A DNA stretch of 64,000 nucleotides from Ustilaginoidea virens (lineage: Eukaryota; Ascomycota; Sordariomycetes; Hypocreales; Clavicipitaceae). Shown one piece after another: positions 42,406 through 55,234 of this stretch. The stretch is taken from assembly GCF_000687475.1 (NCBI RefSeq), contig NC_057319.1:1922001-1986000 (forward strand), in the 5' to 3' direction. The position numbers were made by a program, and so were the translations under genes. Numbering within the stretch: position 1 is the stretch's first letter; each line of letters begins with the position of its first letter. The notes beneath the pieces are model-generated. The model worked only from the letters and a program-made list of their open reading frames with translations. It made no database searches and had not been told where the DNA came from.

Positions 42406-45400
42406 CTATAGGGATTGCAGCCCTAATAGCTGCCGAAATATAGGGAATTTCGGGCTTAGAAGTGGTTTAGTGAGTCCATCCGCAGGCATATCTGTCGTAG
42501 GTAAATAAGATATTTTTACCAGGCCACCGTAGGCCTTCTCATATATATACCGGAATTTAAGCAAGGTATGCTTAGTGCAGGCATGCTGATTTGGGTCATT
42601 TGCATTAGAAATAGACCCTTGGTTATCGCAGTATAGTGGTATCGGGCATTAAATATCGACCTGGATTTCTTTAAATAAATTAGATATCCACTCTACTTCG
42701 CGAATTGCCTTAAGCATTGCATTAGACTCGGCTTCAAGCGTTAATAAAACCATAGTCAAAGACCGTTTTGACCTCCAGCTAATAGGCCCACCATTCAAAG
42801 TAGTAAGATAACCACCAGTGGACTTCGAAGTCAGCCGGCACCTAGCAAAATCGCTGTTAGAAAATACAGCTAATACTACGGTAGCTTTAGCGGCTTGGTG
42901 ACGGTAATAAATGGCTGTATTTGCCGTACTAGCTAAGTAGCGAAAAGCGCCCTTAGCAGCATTAAGCTGTGTAGTGGAAGCCTGTTGCATATATTGTGAT
43001 AGGTATTGCGTTGGAAAGGCAAGGTCAGGTCTTAATATTATCATCAACTATATCGATGTCCCTACTAGCTGCTGGAATAAGTGTTGATTACTAGCATCCA
43101 GCGGCATATTACCAGCCTCAGACTTAGTAAGTATACCGGGCTATAGTAGGATTAGATGCAGTCGTATATCCTTAAGGTTAAACTTCTTAAGGACTTCCGC
43201 AATAAATTGCGATTAGTGTAGCTATAATAGGCCCTTTTCTCTATCCCTAATAATCTACACTCTAAGAAAGAAGGAGGTAGGTCTTTGGTCTTCTATAGCA
43301 TAAACCTTATGGAATTTGGCCTTAAGCTGGTCAATATAGCTAAGGTCTAGACCAACAATCAAGCAGTTATCCACATAGGTCACAATAAAGGTATGCGTTC
43401 CTTTATTATAGAAGACGGCAGTATCAGAAAGTAACGGCTTAAAACCCTCTTGCACTAGAAGGTCTTTTAACCGTAACTGCCATTCGCAAGGGCTTTATTT
43501 TAGCCCATATAAGGCTTTCTTCAATAGTATGACCTGTAATGCAGAGGGGTTATATCCAACCTTAGTAAGCAAGGCTAGAAGTCGATAATACTGCTAGTTA
43601 GACTATAAGGCTAGGTTAGGTGAGAATAGGCTTTCTGCAAATTCTAGAAAACTAGCTGGAATCTCTATATAAATCGTCTCCAGTAGTTTACTATTTAGAA
43701 AGGCACTAATAAAGTCGATCTGCTCTATTTCCCAGTTATTTGCAGTAGTAAGAGTAAGGATAATCCTCTATATTGGTGGGATCGAAGTAGAGGCATAGGT
43801 CTTTGTAAAGTCTTGCCCAGATACCTGCATAAAGCCTTTGACAACTAATCGTGCCTTATATTTAACCGGGTTATTATTCGTATCTTTTTTAACGCGAAAA
43901 ACAGGCCGGTTACGCAATATTTTCCTACTAGTAGGAATACTAGTCTTAGGAATAAATTAGAAGATATTTAAATCGATTAATTGCTCGAATTCCGAAAATA
44001 AGGCTTTTACCTAGCTATCCTTATGTAGGCTATATAAGACTTCCTTCTAGCTATTAGGCATACCTTCTGGGGCCCATTTTGCAGCCTTAATCTTTGTTGC
44101 ATAGCAAATATCGTATATTTGCTGGTAAAAAGCATAGGAAGGGGGGAAATCCTATATGGGAGCCTCTGGGGGGCTGCCTAGGTATCCGAAAATCTAATCG
44201 TTTTTCGGCTAGGTGGGTGGGAAAGCACCCTATTAGTCAGTCTGTGGGTCAGACTATTGGTCAGACTATTGGTCGTTAGTCTATAGGTCAGGCTGTTGGT
44301 CAGCCTGTAGGTCCAAAAGTGACCTATAGTATCTATAACCTAGGATACCTTATACGTCTTGTATCTGTGGTATTCTTCCTCGAATTCTACCCCTAGTAGC
44401 CCTAACCTAATATAGCTGAATAGGCACCTTTTCTAATACTCGAAACATTTTCTCCTATAGTCTCTTATTTGAGGCGATATCTAGACTCTCGAATTTCAGA
44501 TATTCTAGTATAGGTAGCGTTTTACTATAGCGAAATGCTGTATTTACTAGGAAGCCGGGCGAAAAGGCAGAATCTATTATATCGGAAAGTCGCAGAAAAT
44601 CAGTATATATAGGGCTTTAAGATTCGGACTATTGAAAATTTTCTATGTGGGGCAAGTTAGAATTTTCATATGTGCGGGGTATGCCTACTTTTGTAATAGA
44701 TTCGGAAAATCTCTATAGTTGAGATTCTTGGTGACGAGAGCTTTCTGCATTTCCTAGCATTTGCAGCCTTTTTATATAGGAAAAAGGCGTATTTTCTTTA
44801 GCCGGTAAAAGCAGACTATCTTGCCTAAGCTGAAAAGCTGAGTTAGGCTAAAGCGATTTAGAATCGAAAGACAGCGAATTGCTAGGAAATGTTGTAGAGT
44901 GCTATAGCAGGCTAATTGGTAGGCCTACTGGTTGTGGTGGATCTGTATGCTGTATTAGGCCTATTTGTGGTGGGCCTGTGGGCTGTATTGGATCCGTGGC
45001 CTATGGTAGGCCTGTGCCCTTGGCTAAGCCTGAAATAGGCATATTTAGGCGAGGCGACTTCTAGATAAGCTCTTCTAGAGCAATTTAGTCGATATTTACC
45101 CCTTCTAAATTAGAAGGCGGTTAGAAATTAAAAGTGCCCTCTAGGCCACTTAAAATAGGGCCTATACCTTCATTTTGGTAGGTAAAAGTAATAAAAGAGG
45201 TCTTAGTGACGACCCGGCGATATGGGATATAGACAAGGTAGGTGCCATTACCTAGCGTAGCTAGTAACTTACCTGACTCGGTCCGGGGGGCCAGCTTATA
45301 GCTAATGACCCGTTTTTCTAGAGGGATTAGCACCTCTATAGCCGCACCAATAGCCCTGAAGCTAGTAAGGTCGGGTAGGTGGTAGTGCGTAATTTCCAGA

Positions 45401-48102
45401 AAGTCCTTTTTTAATTCCTTAAAAGGTAACGAAGAACGGTTTATAACTGCTATTAGATTTACTAAGGTAGTAATACTAAGAATCACTGTAGACTAAAGGT
45501 AAGAAGGTAACCGAGACTAAAGTATAGTAACTCTAAATCGGTCAATAATGACCCGTATAGAGCATTCTGCTAACCTATTTTGCTTATGAATATAAGGGGA
45601 AGAGGTTAAAAAATCTATGCCCTTAAGAGCTAGCTAGGCTATAATAACGTCGTTGATTTCCTTGCCACTATTATAGTGGAATTTAATAGCTGATTTGCCG
45701 TAGCGATTCCTAAGACCTTAGAAGAACCCCTGTAATACTAGGAATACCGTGGGTCCTTCTTTATTAGGTAGTAAATGCACCTAACGGAAGCGTGATTTCC
45801 GGTCAACTAAGATAAGGCAAATAGGGCGTTTATTATATAGTAGAGGGTTGATTTAGAAGATATCGCCCTCTATAATATCCAAACAATACATAGGGTCTGG
45901 TATAGCCCCTGATGTAAAACGCCGAACTGACTTTGCCCTTTTACAGGTAATACAGTTAAAGTTAGAATCCTTTACTTTATTGAGATCAGGTAACCCTATA
46001 GTTAATACATAGGTTTTCTTTAAAAGTTGGATTCCGATATGCCTAAGCCGGATATGCTAAAATCCGGCTAATAATAGCAGCTTTTGATATTCTGTATTAG
46101 CAGCTGGTATTGGGGCAGGGTTAAGGGCGACCGGGGCCCTTTATAGTAATTAAGCTATATTAGGAATAGCAGCCTCTGTTGGTACCACCGAAAAACCAGG
46201 ACTAGCTGGTCGGTCAGCTTGCGAGTCAGCTGGTGGGTTAGCTAGTAGGGTAGGTAAATCCTCTGGTAAGGGATATTCCTCGTATTCTTCTAGGTTGGCT
46301 AAGATAAGTAATTCGACCGAGATATTATATAAAGCCGGTTGGCTAGTATGGTATAAAAATAGCGAATCTACCCCTTTTTGTTGTAAAAAGAAGCCATACT
46401 TCTTAAAATTAAGAAGCCCAATACACTTGTTGTTGCTATTAACTAGGCTTTGGCCCTAAATACTGCCACGATTCAGATAGTATTTAACGCCGCTAAAGAT
46501 ATTAATATTAAAAGCTGGTATAAAGAGGGCGTTGGTAAGCTCTAAGGTGCCCCACTAAGGTGGGTTGGTGGCCTGTAGCACGGTAAAACGCGCTGTGCCC
46601 CACCCACTGGGCTTAATTAGGCCACCACCTATGCTAATGACTAGTCTGTTTCCGGTATAATATTAAAAGTAGGTGAAGTGCTTTTTATTATTGATAATAT
46701 ACACCGTAGAACCAGTATCGTAGAGCAAAGAATCTATTAGCGTTTTCCCACCGGATTATACACTATAGCTAGTAGCTAGAAATTGCATACATTCGCGGTC
46801 TTAGAAGGAAGAATAGGCTATCTCACTAGGTGTAAGACTTAAAGTGTTATAATTCCCTAGTACAAAGGAATCAATAGTCTTTTCCTTTTCATCGGTCTTT
46901 TATAGGGTATCTGCTTTATTAGCTGAATCTTTCTTTTCTTTATTCTTCTTCTTATTTTCCGGCTTGCCTTATATAGCTAAAGAAGACCCTTATTAGGTAG
47001 AAAACCCCTGTTTCTTTTTGTTAGCGTTAGTGGTAGTATTTTTACCACCCTTACTAGTGTTGTTACTAGCTGGCTTGCTACTATTATTAGTAGCGGCACC
47101 CTTAACCTTTGCGAGGTGGGTGGTAGCCCTTGCTACTGATGACCCTTTAATGCGTTATTCTTCCAGTAAATCAACTATATAAAATTACAGGTTAATATTT
47201 GATGTATTTCCCTGAGTATAGGCGATTCTCATTATTGTGTGGTGCCGTTCTGCCCACTGAAAAAAGACCCCTTCTATAGTATGTAAATACTGGCTGATTT
47301 GGTCGAAAGGTTGTATATAGGAGCCTAAAATTTACAACCTAGATAGGTAGCTATTAAAGGAGGCATTGAAAGATTCTAAGGTACCCTTATAGCCTGTAAA
47401 ATTTAGTTAATAGAAGGCAGGATATAGGTGGGTCCGCTATACGTCTGATAAGTAAGAATACTATTTAGTGAGTAACGTAAAGGCTGACTCTAGGTCAGTA
47501 TACTAGTTGATAGCGGCAGCTAGTCCTTCTGTGTAACTATTCTTAATAAGTAATAGTAAAAGTGCTTGCTCTGAGTCGTTAAATTTGCTAGCAATAGAAG
47601 GATCTTCGATAAATTTAGCGATATTAAGTGCCCTAAGTTGAATCATAAGGGCCTATTTCTATTAGTCGAAGTTAGATGCCCCCCTTAGCTTTTAGGATTC
47701 CTAGAATCTATTGGCTATTTTAGCTAGTTCCTTGATAGCTATAGCGCTGACTTGGCTGCTAATGCTAGATGGAACCGGCAGGGGTTGCTGCTAGGCTTTA
47801 GGTAGTAATAGTAGGTTATTTCCTTTACCCACAGGGGTTTAGAAGGTATCTATATCCATCATATCCTAGGATAGTGGGCTAGCAGCAGGCTTAATTAATC
47901 TATCTACTAAGGTGCCTACCTTATTAGCCAAAAAATCGATTTTAGAGTTTATTCGATTAAATTTATAATTAAATTCTTTTCTTATTTCCTATTAGTCTTC
48001 CCTGAGCTAGGCAATTTCCTAGTCATTATTAGATTCTTCTACCTCTGCCGTATTAGGGACTTAGTAGCCTAGGTTATTAGTAGGAACGTTCTAACTGGCC
48101 AT
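42406..48102 (-). pseudogene. Dimer unit E1 gag-pol, RIP-inactivated
   Basis: ATG 48102 to TAG 42406 is 5,697 nt, 1,899 codons, in one frame. Order on the minus strand: gag (47300-48100), Lys/Asn-rich region (46880-47130), protease LLYDTGST (about 46700), integrase (Asp in ILVDRKSRF about 45800, FHYNSGKE about 45680, NRLAECSIR about 45560), a long linker (about 44060-45120), RT (43250-44010) with YVDN at about 43370-43381 instead of YVDD, and RNase H (42650-43050, SNSDFARCRLTSKSTGGYL). Many in-frame stops are present. Compared with H the frame has about 200 more codons, mostly in the integrase-RT linker, which holds Gln/Thr/Pro-type repeats. It is a distinct copia family. Confidence 0.88.
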
Positions 48103-48402
48103 TATAGGAAGAGAAAAGGTGCCGGAAAGTCTTAAAAATGCGAAGAAAATCAAGACTGAAAATCTAGATAAAACTAGAAAAAAGCTGCATTAAGGAATAA
48201 CCTTAGAAAATCCTTAGAAAAATCCTATTGAAAAGGATGTATTTACAGCTTAGTGTGGTAGCTGGGTTCCTAAATCTAGGATAATCAGTCCCTTACTGCA
48301 GATTAGTAATATCGTTAGTTAGATTTCTGGGAGGTTAGCTGCCAAATGCGTTAAAATCCTAAGTTAGCGTAAAAAGTCTTAAGCTAGAAGCCTTAAGACA
48401 CC

Positions 48403-48414
48403 AGGCTTATAACC
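48403..48414 (-). other. Primer-binding site of unit E1
   Basis: The minus strand reads GGTTATAAGCCT right after the middle LTR. Unit E2 has GGTTATAAGCCC at 55223-55234. Both are variants of the initiator tRNA-Met anticodon-arm complement. Confidence 0.7.
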
Positions 48415-49139
48415 TATTGCAAAATGGTGATTTAGAATACTATTGGAAATATACTAGATACCGATAGTGGCATACAAGGCGTTGCAGAATAAAACAAGAG
48501 CTGGTTAAAGATTTAAAGCGCACAAGAGGTTGACCAGAGCAAAGATATCAGGGAAATCTGATTCTAATTGTTAGTAACTATTCTAGCTAGAAAGAGGGAA
48601 TTTTAGGCATATTTCTACCATCTTGAAAAAGTGGTTAAAAATAATAAAAAACCGTAAAAATAGCGAAAAACCCGACGAAAAGTCGGTCTGCCTAACCGTG
48701 CCCAGTCTATACCCAATATCCTACCCAATACATACCCAACCAAGCCTAGTGGCTTATAGCGGTATGCCGGATGCCCTATAATAGTCTGCCGTACGGGCCG
48801 GAAGCCCTATATCGGTCTGCCGTAAATGACCGGTGTAGCGGGTAACTGTATGTAGAAGGCCGAAAGTGCTGGTATTAGTAAGGTTTGCCTATTTAGTAAT
48901 CCTGTAGAAATGCGCCGCCTATTGTGGGCCCTATGGCCCGCTGTGACCGGCCGCTATAGCCGGCTGTGGGGCGCTATACCGGTGCTATAACCGGCGCTGC
49001 GGCCCACTATAATCGGCGTTGTGGGGCGCTGTGCCCTACTATAGCGCCTGGTATAGCCACCGCGATATCTTAACGTAAAGACGTCGTACGGTAGCGAGAC
49101 CAGTACCAAAATATAGCTAAAAAGGCGCTGATTTCAACA
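48415..49139 (-). repeat. Type-4 LTR, middle, shared by both dimer units
   Basis: 725 bp, starting TATTGC (RIPed from TGTTGC). It has a primer-binding site at its left side for E1 and a polypurine tract at its right side for E2, so it serves as 5' LTR of E1 and 3' LTR of E2. Confidence 0.92.
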
Positions 49140-49225
49140 CCCCCTCTGATTAGCAATATAATTAATCCTAGCGTTAGAATAAAAGAAAGAAACCCTGTAA
49201 AAAATTAGAAAAAAAGATGATGATG

Positions 49226-52200
49226 CTATAGGGATTGCAGCCCTAATAGCTGCCGAAATATAGGGAATTTCGGGCTTGGAAGTGGTTTAGTGAGTCTATC
49301 CGCAGGCATATCTGTCGTGGGTAAATAAGATATTTTTACCAGGCCACCGTAGGCCTTCTCATATATATACCGGAATTTAAGCAAGGTATGCTTAGTGCGG
49401 GTATGCTGATTTGGGTCATTTGCATTAGAAATAGACCCTTAGTTATCGCAGTATAGTGGTATCGGGCGTTGAATATCGATCTGGATTTCTTTAAATAAAT
49501 TAGATATCCACTTTACTTCGCGAATTGCCTTAAGTATTGCATTAGACTCGGCTTCAAGCGTTGATAAAACTATAGTCGAAGACCGTTTTGACCTCTAGCT
49601 AATAGGCCCACCATTTAAGGTAGTAAGATAACCACTAGTAGACTTCGAAGTCAGCCGGCACTTAGTAAAATCGCTGTTAGAAAATGCAGCTAATACTATG
49701 GTAGCTTTAGCGGCTTGGTGACGGTAATAAATGGCTGTATTTGCCGTACTAGCTAAGTAGCGAAAAGCGCCCTTAGCAGCATTAAGCTGTATAGTGGAAG
49801 CCTGTTGCATATATCGTGATAGGTATTGCGTTGGAAAGGCAAGGTTAGGTCTTGATATTATTATCAACTATATCGATGTCCCTACTAGCTGCTGGAATAA
49901 ATATTGATTACTAGCATCTAGCGGCATATTACTAGCCTTAGACTTAGTAAGTATACCGGGCTGTAGTGGGATTAGATGCGGTTGTGTGTCCTTAAGGTTG
50001 AACTTCTTAAGGACTTTTGTAATAAATTGCGATTAGTGTAGCTATAACAGGCCCTTTTCTCTATCCCTAATAATCTGCACTCTAAGAAAGAAGGAGGCAG
50101 GTCCTCGGTCTTCTATAGCATAAACCTTATGGAATTTGGCCTTAAGCTGGTCAATATAGCTAAGGTCCGGACCGATAATTAAGTAGTTATCCATATAGGT
50201 TACAATAAAGGTATGCGTTCCTTTATTATAGAAGACGGCAGCATCAGAAAGTAACGGCTTAAAACCCTCTTACACTAAAAGGTCTTTTAACCGTAACTGC
50301 CATTCGCGAGGGCCTTATTTTAGCCTATATAAGGCTTTCTTTAATAGTATGACCTATAATGCAGAGGGGTTATATCTAACCTTAGTAAGTAAGGCTAGAA
50401 GTCGATAATGCTGCTGGTTAGACTATAAGGCTGGGTTAGGTGAGAGTAGGCTTTCTGTAAATTCTAGAAAACCAGCTAGAATCTCTATATAAATCGTCTC
50501 TAGTAGTTCACTATTTAGAAAGGCACTAATAAAGTCGATCTGCTCTATTTCCCAGTTATTTATAGTAGTAAGAGTAAGGATAATCCTCTATATTGGTGGG
50601 ATCGAAGTAGAGGTATAGGTCTCTATAAAGTCTTGCCCAGATACCTGCATAAAGCCTTTAATAACTAATCGTGCCTTATATTTAACCGGGTTATTATTTG
50701 CATCTTTCTTAATGCGAAAAATAGGCCGGTTATACAATATTTTCCTATTAGTAGGAATATTAGTCTTAGGAATAAATTGGAAGATATTTAAATCGATTAA
50801 TTGCTCGAATTCCGAAAATAAGGCTTTTACCCAGCTATCCTTATGTAGGCTGTATAAGACTTCCTTCCAGCTATTAGGCATACCTTCTAGGGCCCGTTTT
50901 GCAGCCTTAATCTTTACTATATAGTAAATATCGTATATTTGCTAGTAAAAAGCATAGGAAGGGGGGAAATCCTATGTGGGAGCCTTTAGGGGGCTGCCTA
51001 GGTATCCGAAAATCTAGTCGTTTTTCGGCTGGGTGGGTGGGAAAACACCCTATTAGTCAGTCTGTAGGTCAGACTATTAGTCAGACTATTAGTCGTTAAT
51101 CTGTGGGTCAGGCTGTTGGTCAGCCTATAGGTCTAAAAGTGACCTATAGTATCTATAACCTAGGATACCTTGTACGTCTTGTATTTGTAGTATTCTTCCT
51201 CGAATTCTACCCTTAGTAGCCCTAACCTAGTATAGCTGAATAGGCACCTTTTCTGATACTTAAAATATTTTCTCCTATAGTCTCTTATTTAAGGCGATAT
51301 CTAGACTCTCGAATTTCAGATATTCTAATGTAGGCAGCGTTTTACTATAGCGAAATGCTATATTTATTAGGAAGCTAGGCGAAAAGGCAGAATCTATTAT
51401 ATCGGAAAGTCGCAGAAAATCAGTATGTATAGGGCTTTAAGATTCAGACTATTAAAAATTTTCTATATAGGGCGAGTCAGAATTTTTATATATGCGGGGT
51501 ATGCCTATTTTTATGATGGATTCGGAAAATCTCTATAGTTGAGATTCTTAGTGACGAGAGCTTTCTGCATTTCCTAGCATTTGCAGCCTTTTTATATGGG
51601 AAAAAGGCGCATTTTCCTTAGCTAGTGAAAGCGGACTATCTTGCCTAAGCTGAAAAGCTAAGTTAGGCTGAAGCGATTTAGAATCGAAAGACGGCGAATT
51701 GCTAGGAAATATTATAGAGTGCTATAGCAGGCTAATTAGTAGGCCCACTGGTTGTGGTGGATCTATGTGCTATATTAGGCCTATTTGTGGTGGGCCTATA
51801 GGCTATATTGGATCCGTAGCCTGTGGTAGGCCTATGCCCTCGGCTAAGCCTAAAATAGGCATATTTAGGCGAGGCGACTTCTAGATAGGCTCTTCTAGAG
51901 CAATTTAGTCGATATTTACCCCCTCTAAATTAAAAGGCGGTTAGAAATCAAAAGTGCCCTCTAGGCTATTTGAAATAGGGCTTATACCTTCATTTTGGTA
52001 GGTAAAAGTAATAAAAGAGGTCTTAGTAACGACCCGGCGATATAGGATATAGATGAGGTAGGTGCCGTTACCTAGTATAGCTAGTAACTTACCTGACTCG
52101 GTCCGGGGGGCCAGCTTATAGCTGATGACCCGTTTTTCTGGAGGGATTAGCACCTCTATAGCCGTACTAATAGCCCTAAAGCTAGTAAGATCGGGTAGGT

Positions 52201-54922
52201 AGTAGTGTATAATTTCCGGAAAATCCTTCTTTAATTCCTCGAAAGGTAACGAAGAACGGTTTATAACTGCTATTAGATTTACCAAGGTAGTAATACTAAG
52301 AATCACTACAGACTAAAGGTAAGAAGGTAACTAAGACTAAAGTATAGTAGCTCTAAGTCGGTCAATAATAACCCGTATAGAGCGTTCTACTAACCTATTT
52401 TGCTTATGAATATAAGGGGAAGAGATTAAAAAATCTATGCCCTTAAGAGCTAGCCAGGCTGTAATAACGTTATTGATTTCCTTGCCACTATTATAGTAGA
52501 ATTTAATAGCTGATTTGCTGTAGCGATTCCTAAGACCTTGGAAGAACCCCTATAATACTGGGAATACCGTGGGTCCTTCTTTATTGGGTAGTAAATGCAC
52601 CTAACGGAAGCATAATTTCCGGTCAACTAAGATAAGGCAAATGGGGCGTTTATTATATAGTAGAGGGTTGATTTAGAAGATATCGCCCTCTATAATATCC
52701 AAACAATATATAGGGTCTGGTATAGCCCCTAATATAAAACGCCGAACTGACTTTGCCCTTTTACAGGCAATATAGTTGAAGTTAGAATCCTTTACCTTAC
52801 TGAGATCAGGTAACCCTATGGTTGATGCATAGGTTTTCTTTAAAAGTTGGATTTTAATATACCTAAGCCGGATATGCCAAAGTCCGGCTAATAATAGCAG
52901 CTTTTGATATTCTATATTAGCAGCTGGTATTAGGGCAGGGTTAAGGGCGACCGGGGCCCTTTATAGTGGTTGAGCTGTATTGGGAATAGCAGCCTCTATT
53001 GGTACTACCGAAAAACCAGGACTAGCTAGTCGGTCAGCTTGCGAGTTAGCTAGTGGGTCAGCTAGTAGGGTAGGTAAATCCTCTAGTAGGGGATATTCCT
53101 TATATTCTTCTAAGTTGGCTAGGGCAGGTAATTCGACCGAGATATTATATAAAGCCGGTTGGCTGGTATAGTATAAAAACGGCGAATCTACCCCTTTTTA
53201 TTATAAAAAGAAGCTATACTTCTTAAAATCAAGAAGCCCAATACACTTATTATTGCTGTTAATTAGGCTTTGGCCCTAAATACTGCCACGATTTAGATAG
53301 TATTTAATACCGCTAAAGATATTAATATTAAAAGCTGGTATGAAGAGGGCGTTGGTAAGCTCTAAGGTGGCCCACTGAGGTGGGTTGGTGGCCTATAGCA
53401 CGGTAAAATGCGCTGTGCCCTACCTACTGGGCTTAATTGGGCCACTACCTGTGCTGATGATTAGTCTATTTCCGGTATAATATTGGAAGTAGGTAAAGTG
53501 CTTTTTATTATTGATGATATACACCGTAGAACCAGTATCGTAGAGCAAAGAATCTATTAGCGTTTTCCTACCGGATTATACACTATAGCTAATAGCTAGA
53601 AATTGTATATATTCGCGGTCTTGGAAGGAAGAATAGGCTATCTCACTAGGTGTAAGACTTAAAGTATTATAATTCCCTAGTATGAAGGAATTAATAGTCT
53701 TTTCCTTTTCGTCGGTCTTTTATAGGGTATCTACTTTATTAGCTGAATCTTTCTTTTCTTTATTCTTCTTCTTATTTTCCGGCTTGCCTTATATGGCTGA
53801 AGAAGACCCTTATTGGGTAGAAGACCCCTGTTTCTTTTTGTTGGCGTTAGTAGTAGTGTTTTTACCACCCTTGCTAGTGTTATTACTAGCTGGCTTACTA
53901 CTATTGTTAGTAGCGGCACCCTTGACCTTTACGAGGTGGGTAGTAGCCCTTGCTACTGATGACCTTTTAATGCGTTATTCTTCTAGTAAATCAACTATAT
54001 AAAATTGCAGGTTAATATTTAATGTATTTCCTTGAGTGTAAGCGATTCTCATTATTGTGTGGTGCCGTTCTGCCTACTGAAAAAAGACCCCTTCTATAGC
54101 ATGTAAATACTAGCTAATTTAGTCGAAAGGTTATATATGGGAGCCTAAAATTTACAACCTAGATAGGTAGCTATTAAAGGAGGCATTAAAAGATTCTAAG
54201 GTACCCTTGTAGCCTATAAAATTTAGTTAATAGAAGGCAGGGTATAGGTGGGTCTGCTGTACGTCTGATGAGTGAGAATACTATTTAGTGAGTAACGTAA
54301 AGGCTGACTCTAGGTTAGTGCACCAGTTGATAGCGGCAGCTAGTCCTTCTATGCAACTATTCTTAATAAGTAATAGTAAAAATGCTTACTCTAAGTCGTT
54401 AAATTTACTGGCAATAGAAGGATCTTCGATAAATTTAGCAATATTAAGTGCCCTAAGTTGAATCATAAGGGCCTGTTTCTATTGGTCGAAGTTAGATACC
54501 CCCCTTAGCTTTTAGGATTCCTAGAATCTATTGGCTGTTTTGGCTAGTTCCTTAATAGCTATAGCGTTAATTTGGCTGCTAATGCTAGATAGAACCGGCA
54601 GGGGTTATTGCTAGGCTTTAGGTAGTGATAGTAGGTTATTTCCTTTACCCACAGGGGTTTAAAAGGTATCTATATCCATTATATCCTAAGATAGTAGGCT
54701 AGTAGTAGGCTTAATTAGTCTATCTACTAAGGTGCCTACCTTATCAGCTAAAAAATCGATTTTAGAGTTTATTCGATTAAATTTATAATTGAATTCTTTT
54801 CTTATTTCCTATTGGTCTTCCCTGAGCTAGGCAATTTCCTGGTTATTATCAGATTCTTTTACCTCTGCCGTATTAGGGACTTAGTAGCCTAGGTTATTGG
54901 CAGGAACGTTCTGACTGGCTAT
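49226..54922 (-). pseudogene. Dimer unit E2 gag-pol, RIP-inactivated
   Basis: Exact counterpart of E1 shifted by 6,820 bp, also 1,899 codons long. The start codon (54922) is ATA instead of ATG. RT has YMDN at about 50190-50201, again Asn for the second Asp. Stops are numerous and only partly shared with E1; for example position 43099 has CCAG where 49919 has CTAG. Integrase, RT and RNase H lie as in E1. A short stretch MPNSWKEVLYSLHKDSWVKA marks the RT start. Confidence 0.88.
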
Positions 54923-55234
54923 TATAGGAAGAAAAAAGGTGCCGGAAAGTCTTAAAAATGTAAAGAAAATCAAGACTAAAAATCTAAATAAAACTAGAAG
55001 AAAGCTGCGTTAAGGAATAACCTTAGAAAATCCTTAGAAAAATCCTATTGAAAAGGATGTATTTGCAGCTTAGTATGGTAGCTAGGTTCCTAAATCTAGG
55101 ATAATCAGTCCCTTACTGCAGATTAGTAATATCGTTAGTTAGATTTCTGGGAGGTTAGCTGCTAAATGCATTAAAATCCTAAGTTAGCGTAAAAAGTCTT
55201 AAGCTGGAAGCCTTGAGATACCGGGCTTATAACC

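Noticed and set aside
44094..45064. Short plus-strand frames in the family-4 elements (also at 50712-51884)
   Set aside because: They are antisense to the gag-pol relics and recur at the same 6,820-bp offset as the element itself.
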